Source: RYN-230 sp963713815 (GTDB taxonomy: Bacteria > Actinomycetota > Actinomycetes > Streptosporangiales > Streptosporangiaceae). From it: a DNA stretch of 64,000 nt. Positions 1 through 8,725 of the stretch are shown here, one piece after another. The DNA lies in assembly GCA_963713815.1 (NCBI GenBank), contig CAVQNH010000021.1, positions 1 to 64,000 of the forward strand, given 5' to 3'. Position 1 is the first letter of the stretch. Each line of letters begins with the position of its first letter. Position numbers and translations under genes: made by a program. The notes under the pieces were generated by a model. The model was not told the DNA's origin, ran no database searches, and saw only the letters and a program-made list of their open reading frames with translations.

Positions 1-713
1 TTGAGATCGCGGGCGGCGGGGTGTGGCGTGCGGGGCTTCTGGTGATAGAAATAACCGCCCGTCACCCTGGCGTCCGGATCTGAGCTGACGGCCAGCCATG
101 CCTGGGTCACCGGGGCGAGTGACATGTCATCGAGTGCGCCGGGGCCGCCCATTCTGGTAGGTACCCAGCCGGGCTCAAGCGCGTTCGATAGGACCCCGTC
201 CCACAGCCGTGCCACGGCGAAGGCGAGCACGACGTCGAACAGCTTGCTGTCGGAGTACGCCTGCGAGCCGTTCCAGCGACGGTGTTCCCACTGCGGATCG
301 GCCAGGCCGGGATCCCCGCCGCGATGCATGCCCGAGCTGAGGTAGACCAGGCGGCCAGGCCGCTCGATCAGGGCGGTCAGCAGGTACGGGGCGAGCACGT
401 TGATCGCGAAGACGTGTTCCAGGCCGTCATCGGTGCGGATGCGCCGCGGCTCCCGGTAACCGACCCCGGCATTGTGAATGACCGCGTCGTACGGGCCGCC
501 CGCGTTGGCCTGCTCGGCGACCTGCCGCATGCCCGCGATGCTGGACAGGTCGCCGACGACGACGGCCCTGGCCGCGGGCAGGGCCGCACGTGCATCCTCG
601 GCCCTGGCTGCATTGCGGGCATGCAGCGTGACCGGGTGTCCGTCGCCGGCCAGCAGCCTGGCCGCCATCAGTCCCAGGCCCTCAGTGGAGCCGGTGATGA
701 GCACGCGTGACAT
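1..713 (-). CDS. SDR family oxidoreductase, C-terminus beyond window
   Basis: This is a short-chain dehydrogenase/reductase, predicted to use NAD(P)(H) on an unidentified substrate in the cytoplasm. The frame is open from ATG 711-713 to the left edge. It begins MSRVLITGSTEGLGLMAA, a TGxxxGxG cofactor-binding motif. IHNAGVG, the segment LSSGMH and the catalytic YSDSK (YxxxK) follow in the usual order. A GAAGGGAA ribosome-binding sequence lies about 6 bases before the start. Roughly 237 residues are visible, so only the end of the protein is missing. It lies 71 bases downstream of the amidohydrolase on the same strand and may be cotranscribed with it. The family is clear; the substrate is not. 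Confidence 0.85.
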   Translation of the reverse strand, partial: MSRVLITGSTEGLGLMAARLLAGDGHPVTLHARNAARAEDARAALPAARAVVVGDLSSIAGMRQVAEQANAGGPYDAVIHNAGVGYREPRRIRTDDGLEHVFAINVLAPYLLTALIERPGRLVYLSSGMHRGGDPGLADPQWEHRRWNGSQAYSDSKLFDVVLAFAVARLWDGVLSNALEPGWVPTRMGGPGALDDMSLAPVTQAWLAVSSDPDARVTGGYFYHQKPRTPHPAARDL

Positions 714-784
714 CAGCAATTCCCTTCAGCCAGGAGCGGCAGCCGCCGGACCGGCACCGCCAGCACAGGGTCGAGATGATCCGG

Positions 785-2107
785 TTAGTCGCGCAGGTGC
801 TCCCGGGCGGCGTGCATCAGTTCGAGGGCGTGGCCGACGTGGTCACCGGCGAGCTTGCCGTCGCGCTTGACGACGTCGCCGCCAACGATCACCGTCTCAA
901 CATCGGCCGGACCCGCTCCGAGGACCATGACGGCGACCGGGTCGCCGAACCCGTCGAGGTGCGGGGATCGCATGTCGATGACCGCGATATCGGCCTGTTT
1001 GCCTGGCGTGAGGGTGCCGATCTCATCGTCAAGGTGCCACACCCGGGCTCCGTCGATGGTGGCCAGGCGCAGCATGTCCCGCTGGTGCAGGTCCACGGTC
1101 GGGACCTGCTTGCCGCTGGCCAGGGCCGGCGCGTTGGCCCGGGACCGTTCCGCGGCCAATGCCAGACGCATCTCGGAGAAGAGGTCGTTACCGGCGCTGC
1201 AGATGGTGTCGATGCCGAAGCCGGAGACGATTCCCCGGTTAAGGGCTGGCCCGGTGGCCGGAAAGGTGCCGAACTGCATCAGCATGTCGGTGGACGGCGT
1301 GATGGTCACCGTGCCCTGGGTTTCGGCGATGAGGTCGAACTCCCGATCGGTGAGCATGTTGCCGTGCACGTAGTTGACGTCAGCTCCGAGCAGGCTGTAG
1401 CGCTGCAGGGTCGTGACCGCGTCGGCGGTGCCCGCCATGCCCACGTGCACCGAGATTGGCAGTCCCAGGTCACGGGCGAACGCGTAGTCTTCGGCGTTGC
1501 GCTCGGCGCTGGTGAAACTGGGCCCGCGTAGCGCCATGCCCATCCGCAGCCGCCCGTACGTGCCGGAAGCGAAGTACTGATCGCGCATGCGGCGGGCGTC
1601 CGCCGGGTGCGGCGGGTTGGGATCGTCGGTGGCCGGACCGGGTCCGCCGTAGAGGAAGTAGCCGCGGATCCCTGAGTCCCGCAGGCCGCGCAGGTCCGCG
1701 TCGGCGTGCGCCGGGGACTGGTCGTTGTGCGCCCAGTCGGCGATCGTGGTGATGCCCGCGTCAAGGGCCTGCAGGGCGCCCCACAGTGTGCCTGCGTACA
1801 CGTCTTCGGGGGAGTGCTTCAGCGAGATGCCGGTCAGCACGGCGGGCCCGTAGCCGGCCCCGGTGATCTGGGGCGTGTAGCCGCCGATAGCGCCCTGCCA
1901 CACATGACGGTGAGTGTCCACCATGCCGGGGATCACGAGGCGGCCTGCCGCTTCGATCACCTCAGCGGCTGTGGTCGTGGGCTCCAGATCCGGGCCGACG
2001 GCAGTGATGAGGCCGTCGGTCACGAGGACGTCGCCCGCTGGCAGATCGCCCAGGTCCGGGTCGACGGTCACGACGTGGCCGCCCTTGATCAGCAGTTCTT
2101 TCGGCAT
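785..2107 (-). CDS. amidohydrolase family protein (TrzA/AtzA/SsnA-like)
   Basis: This 440-residue protein has the shape of a metal-dependent deaminase or chlorohydrolase of the amidohydrolase superfamily. An N-terminal beta domain leads into VIPGMVDTHRH (His66 and His68 of the metal-binding HxH). Further ligands are suggested by SVHVG, NYVHGNML and GFGID. The C-terminal LTPGKQADIAVID is the usual return strand of the composite beta domain. Members act on cytosine, 8-oxoguanine, s-triazines or other heterocycles, so the substrate cannot be fixed from sequence. It is divergent from a LysR regulator 147 bases away, a common arrangement for LysR control of a catabolic gene. Confidence 0.88.
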   Translation of the reverse strand: MPKELLIKGGHVVTVDPDLGDLPAGDVLVTDGLITAVGPDLEPTTTAAEVIEAAGRLVIPGMVDTHRHVWQGAIGGYTPQITGAGYGPAVLTGISLKHSPEDVYAGTLWGALQALDAGITTIADWAHNDQSPAHADADLRGLRDSGIRGYFLYGGPGPATDDPNPPHPADARRMRDQYFASGTYGRLRMGMALRGPSFTSAERNAEDYAFARDLGLPISVHVGMAGTADAVTTLQRYSLLGADVNYVHGNMLTDREFDLIAETQGTVTITPSTDMLMQFGTFPATGPALNRGIVSGFGIDTICSAGNDLFSEMRLALAAERSRANAPALASGKQVPTVDLHQRDMLRLATIDGARVWHLDDEIGTLTPGKQADIAVIDMRSPHLDGFGDPVAVMVLGAGPADVETVIVGGDVVKRDGKLAGDHVGHALELMHAAREHLRD

Positions 2108-2254
2108 GATCTCCCTCTCTCCATGTCAGCGATCAACGGCGGCGCGGCTGTGCTGGTGCTCATGTCTTCGACGGTGCGGTACCGGCGTGCCTCCCGTCCA
2201 AGACCTGTTGGCGCGCCTGTCATACCGTGGAGGTATCAGGGATGGGAGGAGTCC

Positions 2255-3160
2255 ATGGCTGACGTCGACCTCCGCAAGCTCCGCTATTTCGTCGCTGTCG
2301 CGGAGCAGCTGCACTTCGGCCGGGCCGCGGAGGCCCTGCACATCGCGCAGCCGGTGCTGTCCCGCCAGATCAGGGCGCTGGAAGAAGAGCTGAAAACGCA
2401 GCTGTTCGTGCGGGACAAGCGGGCGACCGAGCTGACCCCGGCCGGCCGGCAGCTGCTCGCCGACGCCGGGCCGCTACTGGCCAGTGCGGACGCGCTGCTC
2501 CGGCGGGTCACCCGCGCGGCCCGCGGCCCAGGCTCCTTCACGATCGGGTTCATGCCTGGCCTCATCGTGACCGAAGCCGTCCGCGCCCTGGCCCGCTGCC
2601 ACCCGCAGCTGACCGTGAACGTGCTGCGCACCAACTGGGACGACCAGACCGATGTCCTGCATGACGGCCGGGCCGACGTCAGCTACATCCGCCTGCCCGT
2701 CGACCAGAGCGGCCTGCAGGTCCAGCCGCTGCTGGCCGAACCGCGGGTGGCGGTGTTCCCCAGCGGCCACCGGCTGGCCGGGAAAGACACGATCAGCATC
2801 GCCGACCTCGCCGATGAGCATCTCCTCCAAGACCCCGGCGCGGTACCCGAATGGCGTGACATCGCCGCCGAAATGCGGACCCGGCACCGCCCCAGCGTGC
2901 CCGTCTTCCGCACGGTCGAGGAGAAACTCGAGCACGTGGCCGCAGGACACGGCATCGTCTTGCTGCCGCTGTCCACCGCGGTCTTCTACACCCGCCCCGG
3001 CGTCGCCCACAGCCACGTCAGCGACATCCCGCCCAATCAGGTGTGCCTGGCCTGGGACGCCACCCGGCGCAGCCGGCTCATCCGGGACTTCGCCGCCATC
3101 GCCGCCGACCACCCGCCTGTCGCCAGCCGGGCCGAACCGGGCTGCGTCTCCCAAGGGTGA
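2255..3160 (+). CDS. LysR family transcriptional regulator
   Basis: The start is ATG 2255, preceded by GGGAGGAG; an open frame extends further upstream but without a better start. The 301-residue product opens with the LysR winged helix DLRKLRYFVAVAEQLHFGRA, followed by the recognition-helix segment QPVLSRQIRALEEEL. A periplasmic-binding-like effector domain fills the rest. It is divergent from the amidohydrolase gene, so it probably controls that gene and the SDR behind it, with their substrate or product as coinducer. The family is certain; the target is inferred from position. Confidence 0.9.
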   Translation: MADVDLRKLRYFVAVAEQLHFGRAAEALHIAQPVLSRQIRALEEELKTQLFVRDKRATELTPAGRQLLADAGPLLASADALLRRVTRAARGPGSFTIGFMPGLIVTEAVRALARCHPQLTVNVLRTNWDDQTDVLHDGRADVSYIRLPVDQSGLQVQPLLAEPRVAVFPSGHRLAGKDTISIADLADEHLLQDPGAVPEWRDIAAEMRTRHRPSVPVFRTVEEKLEHVAAGHGIVLLPLSTAVFYTRPGVAHSHVSDIPPNQVCLAWDATRRSRLIRDFAAIAADHPPVASRAEPGCVSQG

Positions 3161-3167
3161 CGGCCCG

Positions 3168-3199
3168 GGAGAGGCTCATCCCGGGGGATGAGCCTCTCC
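3168..3199 (+). terminator. hairpin terminator after the LysR gene
   Basis: Perfect 14-base arms (3168-3181 and 3186-3199) surround a 4-base loop, starting 8 bases after the LysR stop codon. There is no U-tract, as is usual for actinobacterial terminators. Confidence 0.75.
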
Positions 3200-3714
3200 G
3201 ACCCCGGTCGCGCTGAAAGATCGCCGTCTCCGCCGATGTGCGCCTGCGCGGCTGTAATCACCCGGCACCAGCCCGGGTAAGGGCCGGGTTCACACTCCCG
3301 CCGCGGCCAGGGACCGGGCGTCACGGTCTCCACCGGGCCCGCAGTTCAGCCTGCGGTGAATGCGGCAGGCGGCCAGCAACCGACAAGGCCGCTCCCCCGG
3401 GTCAGGCCCGCGGCTGGATAACCGAGCGGGCTGCCTCAGCCAGAAATCAGCAACCCGGCGAGCTGGCATATTCGGCGGGCGGATCACAGGCGAGCAGGCC
3501 AGGTATCTGGACTCCTCGCCCGAGGCCTACAGTCGTGAACTCGCAGTCCAGCCCGCTGGCGGACACCCGCGCGCAGGCGTTACGCCTACGAGTTCAGCGA
3601 TCCAACCGCCGAACGATCCGCTTGCCTGATGCCCGGCGTACCGCATGATCGCCGGCATCGGGCTGATGTAACACCGCCACCACTGCAGCCCACGTTCGCC
3701 GATCGGCATCCTAG
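3200..3714. other. non-coding gap between LysR gene and truncated kinase
   Basis: About 515 bases hold no frame with recognisable protein features on either strand. The input domain expected for the downstream kinase is absent, so this stretch may be where a deletion or replacement removed that gene's front end. Confidence 0.5.
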
Positions 3715-4521
3715 TCTGCTGTACGTCGCGAACCGTGCCCCGGCGGCGCTGAGGAACGCGCCGTCCGCGCCGAGGCCGAGCGGGACGCCCGCGCCCGTGC
3801 CGCCGCCGCGGACGAGCGGGCCAGGATCGCCCGGGAGCTGCACGACGTGATCGCGCACAATCTCAGCGTCATGGTCGCGCAGGCCGACGGCGGCAGGTAC
3901 GTCTTCGACGCCGCGCCGGAAAAGTCCAGGCAGGCCCTGGCCGAGATCGGCGCGACCGGGCGGCAGGCGGTGTCCGAGATGAGCCATCTGCTCGGCGTGC
4001 TGCGCGCCGACCCGGCCGCGCCGGCGTTCGGCCCGTCCCCCCAGGTGGCGGAGATACCGCGGCTGGTGACGCAAGCCCGCGAGGCAGGCATGCGCGTCGC
4101 CCACACAGTAGAGGGCGCGGCTCGGCCGGTGACCGGCGGGCTGTCCGTCGCGGCGTACCGGATCGTGCAGGAGGCGCTCACCAACGTCCGCAAGCACGCG
4201 GGTCCCGGCGCGGCGGCCGAGGTGAGGCTGCGGTACGGCCCGGACGAGCTGCTGGTCCGCGTGGCCGACGATGGCCGCGGCACCCTGCCCGGGGCTCCGC
4301 GCGCGGGACATGGCCTGGCCGGGATGCGCGAGCGGGCCGCGATGTACGGCGGCACGGTGCGGACCGGACCTCGCCCGGGCGGCGGCTTCGAGGTGACGGC
4401 GCGGCTGCCGCTCCCCGGGGCGCCCTCCGCGGACGGCCCGCTCGCGGACGGGCCGCTCGCGGACGGGCCGCTCGCGGACGGGCCGCCCGCGAGCGGTCCG
4501 ACGGCCAGGGACGCCGCATGA
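3715..4521 (+). pseudogene. NarL-type sensor histidine kinase, 5'-truncated
   Basis: The frame encodes the core of a HisKA_3/HATPase histidine kinase. The dimerisation helix contains RIARELHDVIAHNLSVM, with the phospho-acceptor His at codon 3841-3843, followed by SEMSHLLGVLR, the N-box AYRIVQEALTNVRKHA and the G-box region VADDGRG. No N-terminal membrane or sensor domain precedes it: the frame is closed by TAG at 3712. The first usable start seen, GTG 3847, lies after the histidine. As it stands the gene cannot give a normal kinase. The C-terminus ends in an ADGPL repeat tail. Its stop overlaps the ATG of the response regulator. A missed start codon or an error further upstream is the main alternative. 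Confidence 0.75.
4426..4485 (+). repeat. 15-bp tandem repeat, about 4 copies
   Basis: Three exact copies of CTCGCGGACGGGCCG follow one diverged copy. In frame they encode the repeated pentapeptide LADGP at the kinase C-terminus. Confidence 0.85.
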
Positions 4522-5210
4522 CGATCCGGGTGCTGCTCGTCGACGACCAGGATCTGGTCCGCGCCGGGTTCGCCATGGTTCTCGGCAGCCAGCCGGACAT
4601 CGAGGTGGCAGGCGAGGCTGCGGACGGCCGGGCCGCGGTGCGGCTGGCCAGGGAGCGCCCCGCCGATGTCATGGTGATGGACGTGCGGATGCCGGAGCTG
4701 GACGGGGTCGCCGCCACCAGGGAAATCTGTCAGGCAGCCGAACGGCCACGGGTGCTCATCCTGACCACCTTCGACCTGGACGAGTACGCGTTCGCCGCGC
4801 TGCGGGCGGGTGCCAGCGGGTTCCTGCTGAAGTCCGCGCCGCCGGAAGAACTGCTCTACGCCGTCCGGTGCCTGCACAACGGGGACGCGGTGGTCGCGCC
4901 GTCCACGACCCGCCGACTGATCGGCCGCTTCATGCCGCACCTGCCCGCCCCGGACGGGCTGCCGCCGGAAGGGCCGCCGGCCCTGGCCGAGCTCACCGCC
5001 AGGGAACGCGAGGTGCTGGCCGAGGTCGGCTCCGGGCTCTCCAACACGGAGATCGCCGAACTGCTGCACATCTCCGAGGCAACGGTGAAGACCCACGTCG
5101 GCCACGTCATGGCCAAGCTCGGCCTACGCGACCGGATCCAGATCGTCGTCTTCGCTTACGAGACCGGCCTGATCACGCCGCGGGGCCGCGCGAATGACGC
5201 ACGGACCTGA
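4518..5210 (+). CDS. NarL/FixJ family response regulator
   Basis: This 230-residue regulator has a receiver domain (MTIRVLLVDDQDLVRAGF, phospho-acceptor Asp55 in VMVMDVRMPELDG) and a C-terminal LuxR helix-turn-helix (LTAREREVLAEVGSG, then NTEIAELLHISEATVKTH). The ATG overlaps the stop of the upstream kinase remnant (ATGA), so the two were an operon. With the kinase truncated, this is probably an orphan or is phosphorylated by another kinase. The targets are unknown. Confidence 0.92.
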   Translation: MTIRVLLVDDQDLVRAGFAMVLGSQPDIEVAGEAADGRAAVRLARERPADVMVMDVRMPELDGVAATREICQAAERPRVLILTTFDLDEYAFAALRAGASGFLLKSAPPEELLYAVRCLHNGDAVVAPSTTRRLIGRFMPHLPAPDGLPPEGPPALAELTAREREVLAEVGSGLSNTEIAELLHISEATVKTHVGHVMAKLGLRDRIQIVVFAYETGLITPRGRANDART

Positions 5211-5361
5211 TGACCAGGCACGTCGTCGCTGTCTGGTGCTCCCCGGAGTTTCCGCCCGCCGGGGACCGCCGGCCCAGCGTGATGTTCCCGCCCGCCGGCG
5301 GACCAGAGCACGGCCGCGGTGGCCGATCCGGTGGCGGCACCGATAACCGTAGGATTGCCGG

Positions 5362-6099
5362 ATGATCGAGACGGCGGACTACGACGGCATCGCAGTCCTG
5401 ACCCTGGACAACGGGCCGGTGAACGCGCTCGATCTGGAGTTGCTCAGCGCCGTTCCCGGGAGCCTGGCCGCCGTCGCGGACGCACGCGCCGTCGTTCTCA
5501 CCGGCAGCGGGCGGTCCTTCTCGGCAGGTGTGGATCTCAAGCAGATAATCGACGGCGGCCCGCCGTACGTCGAGAAGTTCCTGCCGGCGCTGAGCCTGGC
5601 CATGCTCACCGTGTTCGAGCATCCGAAGCCCGTCGTCGCCGCCGTCAACGGTCACGCCCTGGCCGGCGGCTGCGTGCTCGCGGCCGCGTGCGACATCCGG
5701 CTGATGTCGGCCGGGACCATCGGGCTTACCGAGCTCGCCGTGGGCGCTCCTTTCCCCACGGTGCCCCTGGAGATCATGCGCCATGCCGTCGGCCCGGCGC
5801 TGGATGGGATGGTGCTCGGGGCCGGCCGCCTGACTCCCGATCAGGCCATGTCAATCGGGCTCGTGCACGAGGTCCTCGAGCCGGATCAGCTGCTGGCCGC
5901 GGCGCTGCGGCGGGCGGACGGGCTGTGCGCCGCCCCGGCCGATGTGTTCGCTCTGGCGAAGCGCCAGCTCCACGGGCCGGCCCGCGGGCGCATTGACACC
6001 GCGGGGCCATCAGATGATCCCCAGGTACTGACGATGTGGAGCTCCGAGCGCACCCGCCAGAGTCTGCGCGACTACCTCGCATCCCTGCGCCGAAGGTAG
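5362..6099 (+). CDS. enoyl-CoA hydratase/isomerase family protein
   Basis: This 245-residue crotonase-fold protein belongs to the enoyl-CoA hydratase/isomerase family. SFSAGVDLKQI and NGHALAGGCVLAAACDIRLM supply the oxyanion-hole segments, and GLTELAVGAPFP covers a catalytic-loop position. Members hydrate or isomerise acyl-CoA thioesters in fatty acid or amino acid degradation. At 245 residues it is slightly short for the family but complete. It stands alone, about 150 bases after the response regulator. Confidence 0.85.
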   Translation: MIETADYDGIAVLTLDNGPVNALDLELLSAVPGSLAAVADARAVVLTGSGRSFSAGVDLKQIIDGGPPYVEKFLPALSLAMLTVFEHPKPVVAAVNGHALAGGCVLAAACDIRLMSAGTIGLTELAVGAPFPTVPLEIMRHAVGPALDGMVLGAGRLTPDQAMSIGLVHEVLEPDQLLAAALRRADGLCAAPADVFALAKRQLHGPARGRIDTAGPSDDPQVLTMWSSERTRQSLRDYLASLRRR

Positions 6100-6119
6100 C
6101 GAGAAGCCGCGCGCTTGTA

Positions 6120-6142
6120 CTTTGGCGCTACTAGCGCCAAAG
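6120..6142. promoter_or_regulatory. 23-bp near-perfect palindrome
   Basis: Eleven-base arms (CTTTGGCGCTA and its complement) meet at a single central base, 20 bases after the enoyl-CoA hydratase stop. A one-base loop makes an RNA terminator unlikely. A dimeric repressor site is a better reading, but no adjacent start codon shows what it would control. Confidence 0.45.
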
Positions 6143-6332
6143 ACTCGCCCGGGCCCCCGGGCCGCAATGCCCCATCGAAATCTTCCAGCCTGCACCCTGA
6201 ACACTGCCGGTGCTCCAGCCCGGCCTGGCGGGCTTCCCTCGTACCGCGGAAAACCCCAGGCTGGGATCGCGGAGGCGTTCGCAGGCCGGGACATCCCGGC
6301 CGCGCTGGCCTGGAGGCTGCTGGCCTGAGCAG

Positions 6333-7143
6333 CTAGGGGTGGCTGGCCGATTGGGCGCCTGGGTGCGGCGGGTGGCTCGGATGGCTCGGATGGCTCGGAT
6401 GGTCAGGATGGCTCGGGTGGCTGGCCGGCTTGCCGGTTGCGTGCCCGGCCGGATTGGGAGAGGACGCTGCGGACGGCTTGCCGTGAGGGTGACCGACCTT
6501 CTGGCCGGGAGGCTGCGTTCCACGGTGCGCTGCCGTCGCGCAGTAGGCCGTCACCTGCGCCGCCCCGCCCGCCGCCGCGGCCAGGTTGCGGAAAGCCACC
6601 GCCTCCTCGCGGGGCCGGCCGTCTGCCTCGGCACGGGCCCAGGCGTGGCAGAGGCCATCGGCGTCTGTGGCCGCGGAGCCCGGCGCGGCTGGCTGCCTGG
6701 CGGGCTCCGTCATGTGCGGCGCCGGTGCGTCCAGGGTGCGGTGCGCGAGGTTTTGCACCGGGGCAGGCAGCACGTCCGCGTAGGCAGCGCTGGTCAGCGC
6801 GCCGGCAGCCACGGCAGCAGCCACGGCGACTTTGGCGGTGAGGACGGAACCGAGCACGCGCTTGCGCCTGCGGTTTGCCCGGGCCGGCTGGGCGAGGCGG
6901 CCGAACGCGGCCCCGGTATGCGGCCCTGGCGGCCGGTTCCCCGGCCAGCTCGTGGACGCCTGGCGCCACGCGGAGTGCCGCGATCGCCTCCGCCAGCGGG
7001 CGCAGTTCCGCATCCGCATCCGCGGGGGGCAGGCTCCCGGCCAGGAGAGCCTCAACGGCGGCATCCCCGATCGGGGGGATGTCGCGGTGCGGTGACCTCG
7101 GGTAGCTGGACATCTCACCGTCCCAACCGCCACGGCCGCTCAC
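6333..7143 (-). CDS. ECF sigma-associated membrane protein (putative anti-sigma), frameshifted
   Basis: The gene starts at GTG 7143, overlapping the sigma factor stop (GTGA), so the two are translationally coupled. The first 75 or so codons give an acidic, helical cytoplasmic segment (AAVEALLAGSLPPADADAEL). The continuation lies one frame away: FGRLAQPARANRRRKRV, a single membrane helix (AKVAVAAAVAAGALTSAAYA), then an exported Cys-containing domain. The tail is almost pure His-Pro-Ser (HPSHPDHPSHPSHPSHP). The switch falls at the C4 run 6911-6914; removing one base restores the frame. Position and topology suggest an anti-sigma factor, but no known anti-sigma domain is recognisable. The His-rich tail could bind metal. 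Confidence 0.6.
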
Positions 7144-7694
7144 GGCGTTACACCGGTCATGGTGAGGATCTGCGCCAGCCGCCGCAGTCCCCGGTGGGCC
7201 GCGACACGCACCGCCCCCGGGCTGCTGCCCACTATCCGGGCGACAGCGTCGGTGTCCAGGCCCGCCACCACCCGCAGCAAGATCACTTCCGCCTGCTGGG
7301 GCGGCAGGGCCGTCACCGCCGCGAGTGCCGTCTCGGTGGCCAGGTTCTCGATCGCCTGCCCGGCCGCATCCGGGGACCTGGGTTCCAGGTGGCCCGGGAG
7401 GTCCACGAGCGGCGTGACGGGATGACGGGCCCGGCGGCGGCGCTCATCCAGGGCACGCCTGCGGGCGATCGTGAACAGCCACCCGCGCCAGTCGCGCTCG
7501 TCCCCGCGGAATTTCGCCAGCCCGCGAACCACCTGAACCCAGATTTCCGCGGCCACGTCCTCCGCAGCCTCGGGCGCGGCGACCCTGAGGTACCGCAGCA
7601 AAGCCGGGTTGGCGTCCCGCCACAGCGCCGCGAAGGCATCTTCGCTGCCGTCCTGCGCTGCGGCGAGGATGGCGGGGAAGTCGTCGCCGGTCAC
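7140..7694 (-). CDS. ECF-subfamily RNA polymerase sigma factor
   Basis: This is a 184-residue group 4 sigma factor. Region 2 runs from AFAALWRDANPALLRYL through AEIWVQVVRGLAKFRG to WLFTIARRRALDERRRR. Region 4 is LPPQQAEVILLRVVAGLD followed by VGSSPGAVRVAAHRGLRRL. It would direct polymerase to a small stress regulon and is probably held by the membrane protein encoded immediately downstream with overlapping stop and start. The inducing signal and target promoters are unknown. Confidence 0.92.
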   Translation of the reverse strand: MTGDDFPAILAAAQDGSEDAFAALWRDANPALLRYLRVAAPEAAEDVAAEIWVQVVRGLAKFRGDERDWRGWLFTIARRRALDERRRRARHPVTPLVDLPGHLEPRSPDAAGQAIENLATETALAAVTALPPQQAEVILLRVVAGLDTDAVARIVGSSPGAVRVAAHRGLRRLAQILTMTGVTP

Positions 7695-7864
7695 ACAGGC
7701 GAGTATCCGTACCAGCTACGGGCCTTCGCAGCGGATTTAACCAGGCTTAGGACCAGCCGGCCCGGAAAGTAACGGCCAGGGTCCCGGTGGCGGTCTTCCT
7801 GCGAAAGGTGGGAGCGGCTGATGGTGGCGACATGCACATAGCGGAGTGGACCACGCCGGACGGC

Positions 7865-8000
7865 ACTGCGCCGCAGGCGCGGGTCAGCATGCGCCGCAGG
7901 CACGGGTCAGCACTGCGCCGCAGGCGCGGGTCGCAGGCGCGGCACGGGTCAGCACTGCGCGCAGGCACGGGACAGCAGTGCGCCGCAGGCGCGGGACCGC
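7865..8000. repeat. imperfect 23-24 bp tandem repeats, five copies
   Basis: Five copies of a unit close to ACTGCGCCGCAGGCGCGGG plus TCAGC run head to tail; one copy carries an internal extension. They lie directly upstream of the TetR gene and read as low-complexity Arg-rich peptide in all plus frames, so they are probably not coding. Confidence 0.7.
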
Positions 8001-8009
8001 CTTCGGGCG

Positions 8010-8687
8010 GTGCCGGGCGGCCCCTGGGCCGCCGGCCGGAACGGGACCGGGCGCGCCCTGACGCGCGACACCAGGGACACGACGGCGCATGGCCCGGCGC
8101 GGCGGTCAGCGGGGCGCCCCCGCGACGCGGCCCTCGATGCCGCCATCCTCCGCGCGGCGGCCCGCCAGCTGGCCGAGCACGGTTACGCCGGCTTGTCCCT
8201 GCGCGGAGTAGCGGCCGCAGCCGGTACCACACCACCGAGCCTGCGCCGCAGATTCCGCGGCAAGCGGGAACTCGTCCTGGCCGCGATCAGTGCGCTGCGG
8301 ACAGTGCCGCTTCCGCAGCCGGCGGGTGACCCTCGCGCCGACGCCCTGGCCTTACTCGAAAGCCTGCGGGTCAGCCTGTCCAGGCAGCCCGGGACGGCCA
8401 TCCGGGGGGCTCTCCTGGCTGAGGAACACCGTCATCCTGAGCTCCTTGAACGCTTCCGGCAGAGGATCGAAGAGCCCGTGCGGGAACGGCTGCTGCAGGC
8501 GCTGGCCCAGGGGGTCCGCGATGGGCAGCTGCGGGCCGACCTGGACCTCGAGGCTGCGGTGAGCCTGCTCATCGGGTCGTTGTACGCTGGCCGTCAGCAA
8601 CCCCGGCAGATCTCGCATGACTGGGCAGAACGGATCCTCGGCGTAATGTGGCCGCCGGCCAGTTTGAGAGAGGATGACCCACCCTGA
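8010..8687 (+). CDS. TetR/AcrR family transcriptional regulator
   Basis: The helix-turn-helix segment is DAAILRAAARQLAEHGYAG followed by SLRGVAAAAGTTPPSLRRRF and KRELVLAAI. The rest is a C-terminal ligand domain of about 120 residues. GTG 8010 gives 225 residues including an unusual 30-residue Arg-rich leader. The true start could be later, since family members normally begin about 10 residues before the first helix. The upstream repeats may include its own operator. The ligand and targets are unknown. Confidence 0.85.
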   Translation: MPGGPWAAGRNGTGRALTRDTRDTTAHGPARRSAGRPRDAALDAAILRAAARQLAEHGYAGLSLRGVAAAAGTTPPSLRRRFRGKRELVLAAISALRTVPLPQPAGDPRADALALLESLRVSLSRQPGTAIRGALLAEEHRHPELLERFRQRIEEPVRERLLQALAQGVRDGQLRADLDLEAAVSLLIGSLYAGRQQPRQISHDWAERILGVMWPPASLREDDPP

Positions 8688-8692
8688 CCTGG

Positions 8693-8721
8693 CTGGTGAG
8701 GAGTTTCTGCTGGTGAGGAGT
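8693..8721 (+). repeat. duplicated ribosome-binding segment
   Basis: The 12-base sequence CTGGTGAGGAGT occurs at 8693-8704 and again at 8710-8721. The second copy's GAGGAG supplies the ribosome-binding site of the roadblock gene, 5 bases before GTG 8726. Confidence 0.8.
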
Positions 8722-8725
8722 GTCT

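Noticed and set aside
785..2107. A specific name such as atrazine chlorohydrolase or 8-oxoguanine deaminase
   Set aside because: Only superfamily metal ligands are evident; substrate-specific residues cannot be judged by eye.
6120..6142. Rho-independent terminator after the enoyl-CoA hydratase gene
   Set aside because: The 11-bp arms have a single-base centre, which cannot form an RNA loop, and there is no U-tract; kept only as a possible protein-binding palindrome.
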